NCBI GenBank assembly: GCA_018401755.1
Contig: JAGYKJ010000002.1
Span: forward strand, 1 to 64,000
Length of the DNA: 64,000 nt
Origin: Litorivicinus sp.
GTDB lineage: Bacteria > Pseudomonadota > Gammaproteobacteria > Pseudomonadales > Litorivicinaceae
Direction: 5' to 3'
Both the position numbers and the translations under genes were made by a program. This document shows, in pieces, positions 56,806-64,000 of the stretch (its first letter is position 1; every line of letters begins with the position of its first letter). The notes beneath the pieces are model-generated. The model saw only the letters and a program-made list of their open reading frames with translations, did not search any database and was not told the DNA's origin.

Positions 56806-57537
56806 TGGCCCGTATCTGCGTCCTTCTATTTGCATTGATGCCGGCTGTGAGTGTCGCGAACTCCTTGCCGATTGTGACAGTAACTGAAACAGATGGAGCG
56901 ACTCAGTACAGCCTGACACTGCAGTTACTGGCGTTGATGACGCTATTGACCTTACTGCCTGCGATGGTGCTAGCGCTGACGTCATTTGTCCGGATCATCA
57001 TCGTGTTGTCCTTACTCCGCCAAGCCTTAGGTACCATGCAAACGCCTCCCAACCAAGTGCTGCTGGGGTTGGCGCTTGTTTCTCACGTTTTTCATCATGG
57101 CTCCGGTATTCTCAGACATCTATGATCAAGCGGTGGTCCCATTTTTGAACGCAGAGCTCCCGATCGAGCAAGCTATTGCAGCGGCGGAAGGGCCGCTTCG
57201 TGGGTTTATGCTGAATCAAACGCGGGAAGAAGATATTGCCATGTTCGCGCAGATTGCACGTGCGGAGGGCTTTAATAGCCCTGATGACATTCCATTTTCA
57301 ATTTTGGCGCCTGCCTTTCTCACCTCGGAGCTCAAAAGTGCATTCATTATTGCCTTTTTGATCTACATCCCTTTTGTCGTGATTGATCTCATTGTGGCGA
57401 GTGTGTTGATGTCGATGGGGATGATGATGTTGTCGCCAATGATGATTTCGATGCCATTTAAACTCATGTTATTTGTGTTGGTAGATGGGTGGACTCTCAT
57501 TATGGGTTCACTGGCTGCCAGCTTTGCGATGCCCTAG
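56802..57537 (+). CDS. fliP: FliP, export gate protein, apparent +1 frameshift
   Basis: Core of the flagellar export gate (FliP5-FliQ4-FliR1). As read, the first frame covers the signal peptide and first helices to VLLGLAL at 57077 and then runs off into an unrelated tail ending at 57125. The remainder, starting [16 protein letters not shown], lies one base later from 57079 to the stop at 57537. Removing one base at about 57076-57078 (for example one T of CTTG) gives 244 residues, the normal FliP length, with full conservation on both sides. It may be a sequencing error, a true mutation or recoding. Confidence 0.9.
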
Positions 57538-57545
57538 GAGGCAGT

Positions 57546-57815
57546 ATGGATTCAGCAATGGTTATGGACTTAGGACGCGAGTCACTCTGGGTCGCTGTGA
57601 TGATCGCTGGACCAATTTTGTTAGTTGCTCTCGTGGTCGGCTTGGTGATTGGCATTATTCAGGCGGCCACCTCCATCAACGAGATGACGTTGTCTTTTAT
57701 TCCAAAGTTGGCAGCGATGGTAGCAACACTCATCTTGGTCGGCTCTTGGCAGATTGGGATGCTCGTGGAATTTACCCGACGGATGTATGAGCGAATCCCC
57801 GCGCTCTTTATGTGA
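57546..57815 (+). CDS. fliQ: FliQ, export gate protein
   Basis: Two-helix export gate subunit of 89 residues. GLVIGIIQAATSINEMTLSFIPKL is the conserved loop between the helices. The ATG at 57546 lies eight bases after the fliP stop, behind TAGGAGG. It overlaps fliR by four bases. Confidence 0.95.
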   Translation: MDSAMVMDLGRESLWVAVMIAGPILLVALVVGLVIGIIQAATSINEMTLSFIPKLAAMVATLILVGSWQIGMLVEFTRRMYERIPALFM

Positions 57816-58603
57816 GGCTGGCTGTGGAGCTGTTTGTTGCCGACTTGGTTGAACGCTTCTACACCATTTTGTGGCCGTTTTTGCGAATCGGCGCACTATT
57901 ACTGACGGTGCCGATTTTGTCGATTGATGCGGTTACTGTCCGAATCCGGGTGCTGTTGGCTGCATTGCTGACTTGGATGGTCTACCCCTTGGCGGATTGG
58001 CCTGTGATTGACCCAGTGTCAGCCGAGGGTCTATTGGAAATCGCCAACCAGCTGTTCATTGGCATTTTGATGGGACTCATGTTGCAAGTGGTGACGGCCG
58101 CCGTGGTCGTCGGTGGACAAGCGATTGCGAATTCGATGGGACTGTCTATGGCCACCATGGTGGATCCAGGTCTCGGCAACGTGCCTGTGGTGTCCTCTTT
58201 TTTACTCATCATTGCCACCCTCATTTTTCTCTCGGTCGGCGGTCATATGCTGATCATCGGTATTTTGGTTCGCAGCTTTGAGACCGTTCCGATTGGTGCC
58301 GCACTGATTGGACAGGTGGCGATTGGGAACCTGATTGAATGGAGCGCCATGATCTTCTTAGGCGGTGTACTCATCGCCCTACCGGTCATGGTGGCGTTAT
58401 TGTTGGTGAATATTGGCGTTGGCGTGATTACCCGTGCCGCGCCGAGTTTGAACATCTTTGCGGTCGGCTTTCCGGTGTTCTTTCTGACTGGATATGCTGT
58501 CTTGGTGATTTCCATGACCAGTATCGGCGCCCGTATCCAATGGTTGTGGCTTGAAGGCATGGAGCAAGTGAAGACCTTGGTCAGTGTCCCTGGAGTGTTG
58601 TAG
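57812..58603 (+). CDS. fliR: FliR, export gate protein
   Basis: Polytopic export-gate protein of 263 residues with about six hydrophobic segments. Conserved elements include the N-terminal WPFLRIGALLLTVP and VNIGVGVITRAAPSLNIFAVGFP. It starts with a GTG overlapping the fliQ stop, and shares one base with the flhB GTG start. Confidence 0.95.
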   Translation: MRLAVELFVADLVERFYTILWPFLRIGALLLTVPILSIDAVTVRIRVLLAALLTWMVYPLADWPVIDPVSAEGLLEIANQLFIGILMGLMLQVVTAAVVVGGQAIANSMGLSMATMVDPGLGNVPVVSSFLLIIATLIFLSVGGHMLIIGILVRSFETVPIGAALIGQVAIGNLIEWSAMIFLGGVLIALPVMVALLLVNIGVGVITRAAPSLNIFAVGFPVFFLTGYAVLVISMTSIGARIQWLWLEGMEQVKTLVSVPGVL

Positions 58604-59748
58604 TGGCTGAAGAATCCGCAGACGACAAAACCGAAGAGGCCACTGCCAGGCGTCTGGAAAAAGCGCGTGAAGAGGGTCAGATTCCGCGATCTCAGGAGCT
58701 GGGTGGCGCAGCGGTGATGATCACAGCCATGACGGCGCTCTATTTGACCGGCCCTTGGATGATGACCAATCTCTCGGCGTTGGTTGCTTCCGGGTTTGTG
58801 TTTGACCGGAAGGATATTTTTGCTGAGCGACTAATGCCACTTCAGTTTGCGGAGTTTGGGCTGTCGGCGTTAATGCTGATCGTGCCGATTCTGGGACTCA
58901 CGGTGATCGTTGCGATTTTGGCCACCAGCCTCATGGGTGGATTGAACTTTTCTTGGAAAGCGATTGAGCCTAAGCCGAGCAAATTGAGTCCGTTAGCGGG
59001 TTTCAAGCGGATGTTCGGCATGAAGGCCCTGGTGGAGTTGCTAAAGGCGATCTTGAAGTTCCTGCTGGTCGCCTCGGCGCTATTGTATTTCGTGTGGGCG
59101 TTTTCCGAAGAGCTGATTGCCTTAGGGCAGATGGCCTTTGAGCCTGCGATGGCGGCTGCTGGGGAAATGATCGGGTGGACAACTTTGATGGTGACCGCGA
59201 CCCTTGTGATCATTGCCGCGATTGATGTGCCCTATCAGAACTATGAGTTCTACAAGCGCATGCGGATGACTAAGCAAGAGGTGAAAGACGAATTCAAAGA
59301 CGTTGAAGGCCGTCCTGAAGTCAAAGCAAAAATTCGTCAGCGTCAGCGAGAAATGGCTGAGCAGCGGATGATGCAACAGGTGAAAGAAGCCGATGTGATC
59401 ATCACCAACCCAGAACACTTTGCGGTGGCGCTGGTCTATGATCCCGAATCCGACGGGGCGCCCATTGTGATCGCAAAAGGTATTGATCATTTGGCGCTTC
59501 GGATTCGAAACGAAGGATCCGAGAATGGCATTCCTCAGGTCGAAACCCCACCTCTGGCGCGGGCTCTGTATTACACCACGGAAGTTGATCAGGCGATTCC
59601 GGAAGATTTGTATTACGCTGTCGCGCAGGTGATTGCATATGTATTTAGCCTCTCCAGTGTCCGGCGTGATGGTCGGATGGCTGAGAAGCCCAATCCAGAG
59701 ATTCCGCCGGAGTATCAATTCGATACTGACGGTAATCGACAAGCGTAA
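58603..59748 (+). CDS. flhB: FlhB, export switch protein with NPEH cleavage motif
   Basis: Export-apparatus protein whose cytoplasmic domain cleaves itself to switch from rod/hook to filament substrates. It has the N-terminal ADDKTEEATARRLEKAREEGQ motif, four transmembrane segments (near 33-52, 85-110, 148-170, 185-208) and a cytoplasmic domain. The autocleavage site, usually NPTH, is N269-P270-E271-H272 here. The catalytic Asn-Pro and His are kept; the Thr is replaced by Glu. It has 381 residues, and starts with GTG. Confidence 0.95.
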   Translation: MAEESADDKTEEATARRLEKAREEGQIPRSQELGGAAVMITAMTALYLTGPWMMTNLSALVASGFVFDRKDIFAERLMPLQFAEFGLSALMLIVPILGLTVIVAILATSLMGGLNFSWKAIEPKPSKLSPLAGFKRMFGMKALVELLKAILKFLLVASALLYFVWAFSEELIALGQMAFEPAMAAAGEMIGWTTLMVTATLVIIAAIDVPYQNYEFYKRMRMTKQEVKDEFKDVEGRPEVKAKIRQRQREMAEQRMMQQVKEADVIITNPEHFAVALVYDPESDGAPIVIAKGIDHLALRIRNEGSENGIPQVETPPLARALYYTTEVDQAIPEDLYYAVAQVIAYVFSLSSVRRDGRMAEKPNPEIPPEYQFDTDGNRQA

Positions 59749-59757
59749 GGATCCGCC

Positions 59758-61314
59758 ATGACTGACTTATTTGCAGAAGGGTCGTCCGATTTAGCCGAAG
59801 TTCTGCTGGCAGGTGATTATTTTTTCCGCGCATCAGATGCCGATCGCATGACCCGTGTCGCACATGATTTGATGGATGCGAGAAAGCATCTACTGATTAC
59901 CGGAATGTTTGATGGGATCGTGGATCATTACGGTCAGATTCTACTCAAACGACTGAAAACGAATCCTGGTCTTGTTGTTGAGATGTTTCTCCCCTCAAGT
60001 ATTGAGTCGATGGTGGAGCGTTTTAATGAATTACTGGCCCAGATGGATATGGAAATGGCGCGAGGAGAGCGTCCCTCTGATGCACCAAATCGTGTGTTAG
60101 TGATCAATGATCCGCAGGTACTTGAAGGCGAGAGTTGGTCATTACTGACCCGAATGGTGACGGATTTTCCTGGCTTAAATATGCGGCTGATCTTTCTATT
60201 GGACCGTCTCAGCGTGCCTGTCGATCGGGCCTTAGACCGATTTGGCTCACGATTGATCCGCTGGGAGGTGGCGCCACCGAATGATCAAGAGCAAATTATT
60301 TTACGGAAGACCGCCTTGGGTCTTGGGCTCGAGTTTCAGGTTGAGCGTGTACTGACTCGTATCAGTAAAGAGATCATTCGTCGGCTTGAGCCGGAGGTGG
60401 ATCTACCAAAGGGATCAACTGAGCGTGCCGCTCCAACTCTCGACGAAGCGGCTCTTGATGCTGTCGATGAAGCGGCATCAAGCCCCGAGGCTGAGAGTCT
60501 TCGAGTCTTGTTTGAGGACAATACGCCGAAGCCAAAGCGGGGGATGGGATTATTTTTTCGGACACTGGCCATTTTGGTTCTCGTCGTCATCGGTATCGTG
60601 GTCTTCAAGCCTGAGTTGCTCTTTGATCCCAAGCCCTCTGTATCGATTGGACCGCCGTCAACATCGCCTGTGCTCGATGCTGCGATTCGGAATCAAGACT
60701 CTGTGTTGGTCAGTCCGCCCGTGACCGAGGCATCATCGACTGAGCGCCCAGCCGAGGGGTTGATAGCTGATTCGGCCTCGATAGCTGCGTCGGATACGCC
60801 GATGCCTGCGCCAATCGAGACCCCAGTCATGGCAGGTCCCGCGATCCCGGACAGTCCTCCTGAGTCGCCAGCGGCTGAAGCAGCCTCGATACCCCCCGTG
60901 GCCTCTCCAGTCATCACTCCACCGGCTCCTGAGGCGCCGCCACCAGTAATCGCACCTCCTGTCGCACCTCGGCCCCCAGTCGCCCCAACTCCGCCGGTAC
61001 CGCCGCCGGCACCTGAACCAGCGACCTCGGCGCTGTCCGAGCTAGTCGCCTCGCCTGATAATCTCCGCGTTGTGCAGTTGATCGTGCTGACCAGTGCCAA
61101 TGCGGCACGACAATGGATTGCAGAACGTCCAGCAGTCTCAGATGCCATCATTGTCCCCATGAATGTGGGATCCCGGGTGATGTATGCGGTGGTCCTTGGT
61201 CCGTTCACAACCGAGCGTGCGGCGCGAGAAACTATTCAAGGAAAGCAGGTTCAGGTCGATTATTGGATTAGGTCGGTGGGCTCTTTGAAACAAGTGCTTG
61301 CTGGCGCCAATTAG
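59758..61314 (+). CDS. DamX-like membrane protein: degenerate AAA domain, TM, Pro-rich, SPOR
   Basis: 518 residues. The N-terminal part (about 1-205) looks like an AAA/GspA-type ATPase fold: HLLITG (44-49) where a P-loop strand should be, NRVLVINDPQVL (111-122) at the Walker B position and LNMRLIFLLD (140-149). The loop after HLLITG is MFDGIVDHYGQ, without the GxxxxGK residues, so ATP hydrolysis is unlikely. A transmembrane helix (265-284) leads to a long Pro/Ala-rich periplasmic stretch (300-425) and a SPOR domain (about 435-515), which in known proteins binds denuded septal glycan. This is the DamX layout, but DamX is normally beside aroKB. It begins nine bases after flhB. Confidence 0.78.
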   Translation: MTDLFAEGSSDLAEVLLAGDYFFRASDADRMTRVAHDLMDARKHLLITGMFDGIVDHYGQILLKRLKTNPGLVVEMFLPSSIESMVERFNELLAQMDMEMARGERPSDAPNRVLVINDPQVLEGESWSLLTRMVTDFPGLNMRLIFLLDRLSVPVDRALDRFGSRLIRWEVAPPNDQEQIILRKTALGLGLEFQVERVLTRISKEIIRRLEPEVDLPKGSTERAAPTLDEAALDAVDEAASSPEAESLRVLFEDNTPKPKRGMGLFFRTLAILVLVVIGIVVFKPELLFDPKPSVSIGPPSTSPVLDAAIRNQDSVLVSPPVTEASSTERPAEGLIADSASIAASDTPMPAPIETPVMAGPAIPDSPPESPAAEAASIPPVASPVITPPAPEAPPPVIAPPVAPRPPVAPTPPVPPPAPEPATSALSELVASPDNLRVVQLIVLTSANAARQWIAERPAVSDAIIVPMNVGSRVMYAVVLGPFTTERAARETIQGKQVQVDYWIRSVGSLKQVLAGAN

Positions 61315-61322
61315 GAGACGGT

Positions 61323-61763
61323 ATGGCTGGTGGTGAGATTTTTCGGCGGGGACAAGACGGCAGTCAAGAACGTGCTGTTGTCAGTGGCCGGGTAGCGACA
61401 CGCCCGGCAACCTCAACGCCAGGCCCTGTCGTTCTGGCAGAGCAGTTTCGGGACCGTTTCGTGACGAGTCCAGAAGTGGACAAAATTCGTGATTTGCGCG
61501 TCAAGATTGAGACCATGTCACAACATGCATCTCAAGACGTGGCTGCATTTGGTGCGCGGATTGAGACTGCTCGGCAAGCACAGACTCTGACGTGGACACC
61601 GCCGGCTTGGAAGCCGACCCAATTGAGTCACGTTGTTCTGAGCCGTCTAGCGGCTGTCCAGAAGACCAGTCGTACCACGCACCAAACCGCACAACGGATT
61701 GCGCTGTCGATCGAGGCACTTGATCGCACGCCCCAAGACGAACAGCAGGAGACGCCCGCATGA
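61323..61763 (+). CDS. Small soluble protein, unknown (post-flhB block)
   Basis: 146 residues, no transmembrane segment or signal peptide. The N-terminal 40 residues look disordered (Arg/Gly/Thr/Pro); the rest is helical and rich in Gln, Arg and Thr. I recognise no domain. It follows the DamX-like gene by eight bases and overlaps the next gene by four, so it is almost certainly expressed with them. Confidence 0.65.
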   Translation: MAGGEIFRRGQDGSQERAVVSGRVATRPATSTPGPVVLAEQFRDRFVTSPEVDKIRDLRVKIETMSQHASQDVAAFGARIETARQAQTLTWTPPAWKPTQLSHVVLSRLAAVQKTSRTTHQTAQRIALSIEALDRTPQDEQQETPA

Positions 61764-62746
61764 GCACTGAAGAAACCCGGGATCCAAAGACCCTCGACAC
61801 AGACGTGACTGCATCTGAGACACCCCCTGAGGACACCCAAGAGGGCGCGCCAGAGGCGGCAAAGCCGGTGGGGGATCTGCATTTGGTGGAAGCCCTTGCG
61901 ATGGCCGATGAGCTTGTGAAAACCCGAATTGAAAAGATTCATGAGGCGGGTGAGAAGATGGTTTCTGAAGCGGTAGAATCGATGGAGTCGTTAATGAACT
62001 CTGTATTGGATACTGCTGAAGCGGCGAATCAGTCGGCGGCAACGGCCAATTTGTCGACACAAAATTTAGTCAAGTCTGCACGAAAACTCGATGATGCCTC
62101 TTTTCGGAGTCAGAAAATTTCTACCATCGTGATGAGCGTGGGTGGTGCGCTATTGTTGGTCTCGGTGGCCATCTTTGCCTTTATGTCAGCGCAGTTGTCG
62201 TCGAAGACATCTGAGGTGGAGAGCATGGTATTGGCCGTTGGGAAGCGCGTGATAGAGATGAACGTATCGTTGGGTGAGTTCCGTCAAATTAATCAAAGCA
62301 TCGAGTCGTTGCGGGTCACCCAGGAGACCTTCCGTGACGCGCAGATTGCGCTTGCGGACCGGATGTCCAACCTCGCTGAATCGGTGCAAATGATGCAAAC
62401 CGAGTTACCTGCTGCGGCTGCTGAGTCGGTCGGGATGCAGTCAGAAGTGTTTACCAACCGTGTGGACCAGGTCGAAGAACAGATTCGTGAGCAACAGCAG
62501 TCATTGGCTGCACTCTCGAAGAGTTTAGAAGGTGTGGGCCAGCAGGTGGGCAGTCTTCGTGGGCAACTACGCAATGTCAGCGAGTTGAACAAAGACGTGT
62601 CTGCATTGGTGACGTTGCAGCGTGAACGGTATCTGGAATTACTGCAAACACAAGCTCAGGCGTCAGTGGTTCCGCCCGTACCGGAGGTCTTGATTCAGTA
62701 TCCGAATCCAGAAGCTCCGTTGCCAAAACCTGCTGGTGTCAATTAA
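61760..62746 (+). CDS. Single-pass membrane coiled-coil protein, unknown (post-flhB block)
   Basis: 328 residues. An acidic N-terminal tail (1-38) is followed by a helical cytoplasmic region (about 40-115), one transmembrane helix (about 122-146) and a long coiled coil (about 150-285) rich in Gln, Ser and Glu. A Pro-rich tail ends the protein. The layout resembles a chemoreceptor or ring-tether without any signalling or enzymatic motif. It overlaps its upstream neighbour by four bases (ATGA) and the convergent minus-strand gene by four. Confidence 0.7.
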   Translation: MSTEETRDPKTLDTDVTASETPPEDTQEGAPEAAKPVGDLHLVEALAMADELVKTRIEKIHEAGEKMVSEAVESMESLMNSVLDTAEAANQSAATANLSTQNLVKSARKLDDASFRSQKISTIVMSVGGALLLVSVAIFAFMSAQLSSKTSEVESMVLAVGKRVIEMNVSLGEFRQINQSIESLRVTQETFRDAQIALADRMSNLAESVQMMQTELPAAAAESVGMQSEVFTNRVDQVEEQIREQQQSLAALSKSLEGVGQQVGSLRGQLRNVSELNKDVSALVTLQRERYLELLQTQAQASVVPPVPEVLIQYPNPEAPLPKPAGVN

Positions 62747-63417
62747 GTCTTGGTCTGAGCTGATGCGGCGTCGGCCGCATCATCATCCAACTCGGGAAGT
62801 TCGCCAAAATCGTCATCATCCTCGGCAGCAGTGGCGGAATTGACTGCGACTGGCAATAAAAATTGCGAAAAGGGTTTTTCGACCGCTAAATGACACACCT
62901 CAAATAATTCAGCGACCAATCCGTCAAGCTCATCGGCGATGTGATCCCGCTTTTTAGGATCGACAGTTGCGCTTTGAAAACCCAGCTCATACAGCCGTTG
63001 GGCCTCTGCAAAGGGTAAAAATGATTCAACAGATCCTCTCAGCATCGGCACCCTTAGTAATGTAGATGCGGATTCGCGCTTGCCTGCTTGGCCATCAAAA
63101 CGGCCCTCATCAAATAAACTTTCGATATGCCGAGTCAACACCATCTTGTAGCGAGAACGATAGCCATCGATCTCTTCAGCTTTTGCGCCGAGCGCTTTAC
63201 TCCAGGTCTCAGCAGACATTGCCTTCCAGAGCTTCTCGCCAGACAGAGTTCCAAAGGGATTTGGACCATGGGTGATGTACTCATCAATGGTCTCACTGGT
63301 GACCTTTGGGCTGATTCCCGACATTTTTTCGAGAAGCCATACGCGAGACGCGAGGTAGACGACATAGATACAGGCTGCACCAATCGTCATAATCAGAATC
63401 AGTAAGAATATTTCCAT
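62743..63417 (-). CDS. N-terminally anchored membrane protein, unknown (post-flhB block)
   Basis: 224 residues. One N-terminal transmembrane helix (about 3-25) is followed by a soluble, mostly helical domain probably in the cytoplasm, and a very acidic tail with runs of Asp. No known motif is visible. It lies 15 bases after the gene at 63433, on the same strand, so the two form a small operon converging on the plus-strand block. Confidence 0.68.
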   Translation of the reverse strand: MEIFLLILIMTIGAACIYVVYLASRVWLLEKMSGISPKVTSETIDEYITHGPNPFGTLSGEKLWKAMSAETWSKALGAKAEEIDGYRSRYKMVLTRHIESLFDEGRFDGQAGKRESASTLLRVPMLRGSVESFLPFAEAQRLYELGFQSATVDPKKRDHIADELDGLVAELFEVCHLAVEKPFSQFLLPVAVNSATAAEDDDDFGELPELDDDAADAASAQTKT

Positions 63418-63432
63418 GAAACAGGCTCCTGC

Positions 63433-63966
63433 TTAGGAGGCATCCGATTCGCTTGACCCGGATAGGGCTGCTAGCTCTGCCTCAATATCGACGCCTTCTT
63501 CCATCATTTGATCGCGTAAAAACTGAAGGGCAGTCAGAGGATGTTCAACTTTGAGCTCGAAACTCACAGAGTTCGCAATCTGTTGCACGGCCTGAATGGC
63601 CTGGACAGCTGTGCACTCCATGGTTTGATAACGCATGCCATAACGGAACACGACTTCGGCGTATTCTTCTGGGAGATACGACGTCACTTCGCCACTGGCG
63701 GTTTTGATCTTCATGTACTCCGATGGCTTGGGTGGCGTGGGCTTGGGCTTTCCCTCAGCAATACAGACCAAGACTGCATCGTTGTAGAGCTCGGCACCTT
63801 CCGCACCCTCGATAAATAATTTATCGATGTGGGCGCGGCAACGCAGCGCAACCTTCATTTGATACGCCTGCTCCTTCCGATCATCGCCGCGCAATGTACA
63901 GGCTTTGTCATATTCGCTCTTTGCAGTTTTACGAACGTCTGTTTTGCTTCGACCGAATAGTGCCAT
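63433..63966 (-). CDS. Soluble protein, unknown (post-flhB block)
   Basis: 177 residues with no transmembrane segment. The N terminus is basic (MALFGRSKTDVRKTAKSEYD) and the C terminus acidic. The middle has several Cys, Met and Tyr but no motif I recognise. GAGGA lies about seven bases before the ATG. It is the first gene of the minus-strand pair. The last 34 bases of the window upstream of it hold no clear promoter. Confidence 0.68.
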   Translation of the reverse strand: MALFGRSKTDVRKTAKSEYDKACTLRGDDRKEQAYQMKVALRCRAHIDKLFIEGAEGAELYNDAVLVCIAEGKPKPTPPKPSEYMKIKTASGEVTSYLPEEYAEVVFRYGMRYQTMECTAVQAIQAVQQIANSVSFELKVEHPLTALQFLRDQMMEEGVDIEAELAALSGSSESDAS

Positions 63967-64000
63967 CAGTGATCCTCGTCTAGCGATAAGCGTAGCAGAG

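Noticed and set aside
60693-61208. 171-residue Gly/Ala/Thr-rich minus-strand frame
   Set aside because: It is the antisense of the Pro-rich arm of the DamX-like protein; Pro codons read backwards give Gly runs.
1-64000. Mobile elements, prophage, CRISPR or tRNA genes
   Set aside because: No transposase, integrase, repeat-spacer array or cloverleaf-like intergenic sequence was seen; intergenic space is very small.

Overview
The window reads as one dense chromosomal segment of a motile gammaproteobacterium. Gene families and order (hflKC, psd-rsgA, rnr-rlmB, the nrdR-rib-nusB-thiL-pgpA cluster, dxs-ispA-xseB, bioBFHCD, cmoAB, a polar-flagellum cluster with FleQ/FleR-type regulators) all fit that class. 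A PomA/PomB-like stator pair and a glycine-betaine-type ABC importer suggest a marine or saline habitat; this is inference and I cannot name a genus. I see no rRNA, tRNA, CRISPR array, insertion sequence or prophage. No gene-free stretch exceeds about 220 bases.

Layout. 1-7.1 kb: hflK (5' end cut by the window), hflC, then psd and rsgA on the minus strand, then rnr and rlmB. 7.1-12.7 kb: a tightly overlapping plus-strand operon nrdR-ribD-ribB(A)-ribH-nusB-thiL-pgpA-ribA. 12.7-17.8 kb: a minus-strand isoprenoid block (dxs, ispA, xseB), a small membrane protein and a soluble lytic transglycosylase. 17.9-22.6 kb: a YfcH-type epimerase, a glycine-zipper lipoprotein, a PIN-PhoH ATPase, a GT39/ArnT-like membrane glycosyltransferase and a shortened ComF-like gene. 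22.7-26.8 kb: the complete biotin operon bioBFHCD. 26.8-33.8 kb: PfkB kinase, aspartate/tyrosine aminotransferase, cmoB/cmoA, rmuC, a 2Fe-2S ferredoxin, pirin and a MarR regulator. 34.0-37.8 kb: a betaine-type importer (binding protein, permease, ATPase), YciH/SUI1 and a flavin reductase. 37.9-40.5 kb: DUF3108 protein, YdcF-like protein, two small proteins and a DUF1566-like lipoprotein.

40.6-64 kb is motility: motA-motB behind a near-perfect sigma-28 promoter, a Sel1-repeat protein, fliS behind a second sigma-28-like site, a small orphan, a FleQ-like activator without its N-terminal domain, then a sigma-54 promoter driving a FleR-like activator and fliEFGHIJ, and a second sigma-54 promoter driving fliKLMNOPQR-flhB. 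Where flhA-flhF-flhG-fliA would usually follow, there is a block of five unassigned genes: a DamX-like SPOR protein with a degenerate P-loop, a small soluble protein and a membrane coiled-coil protein on the plus strand, then a membrane protein and a soluble protein on the minus strand. This block is the best candidate for something undescribed.

Three genes (rnr, rlmB, fliP) are each interrupted by one apparent single-base shift although both halves are conserved. All ten tail-to-tail gene pairs overlap at their 3' ends, six of them by exactly four bases, so there is almost no room for classical terminators.
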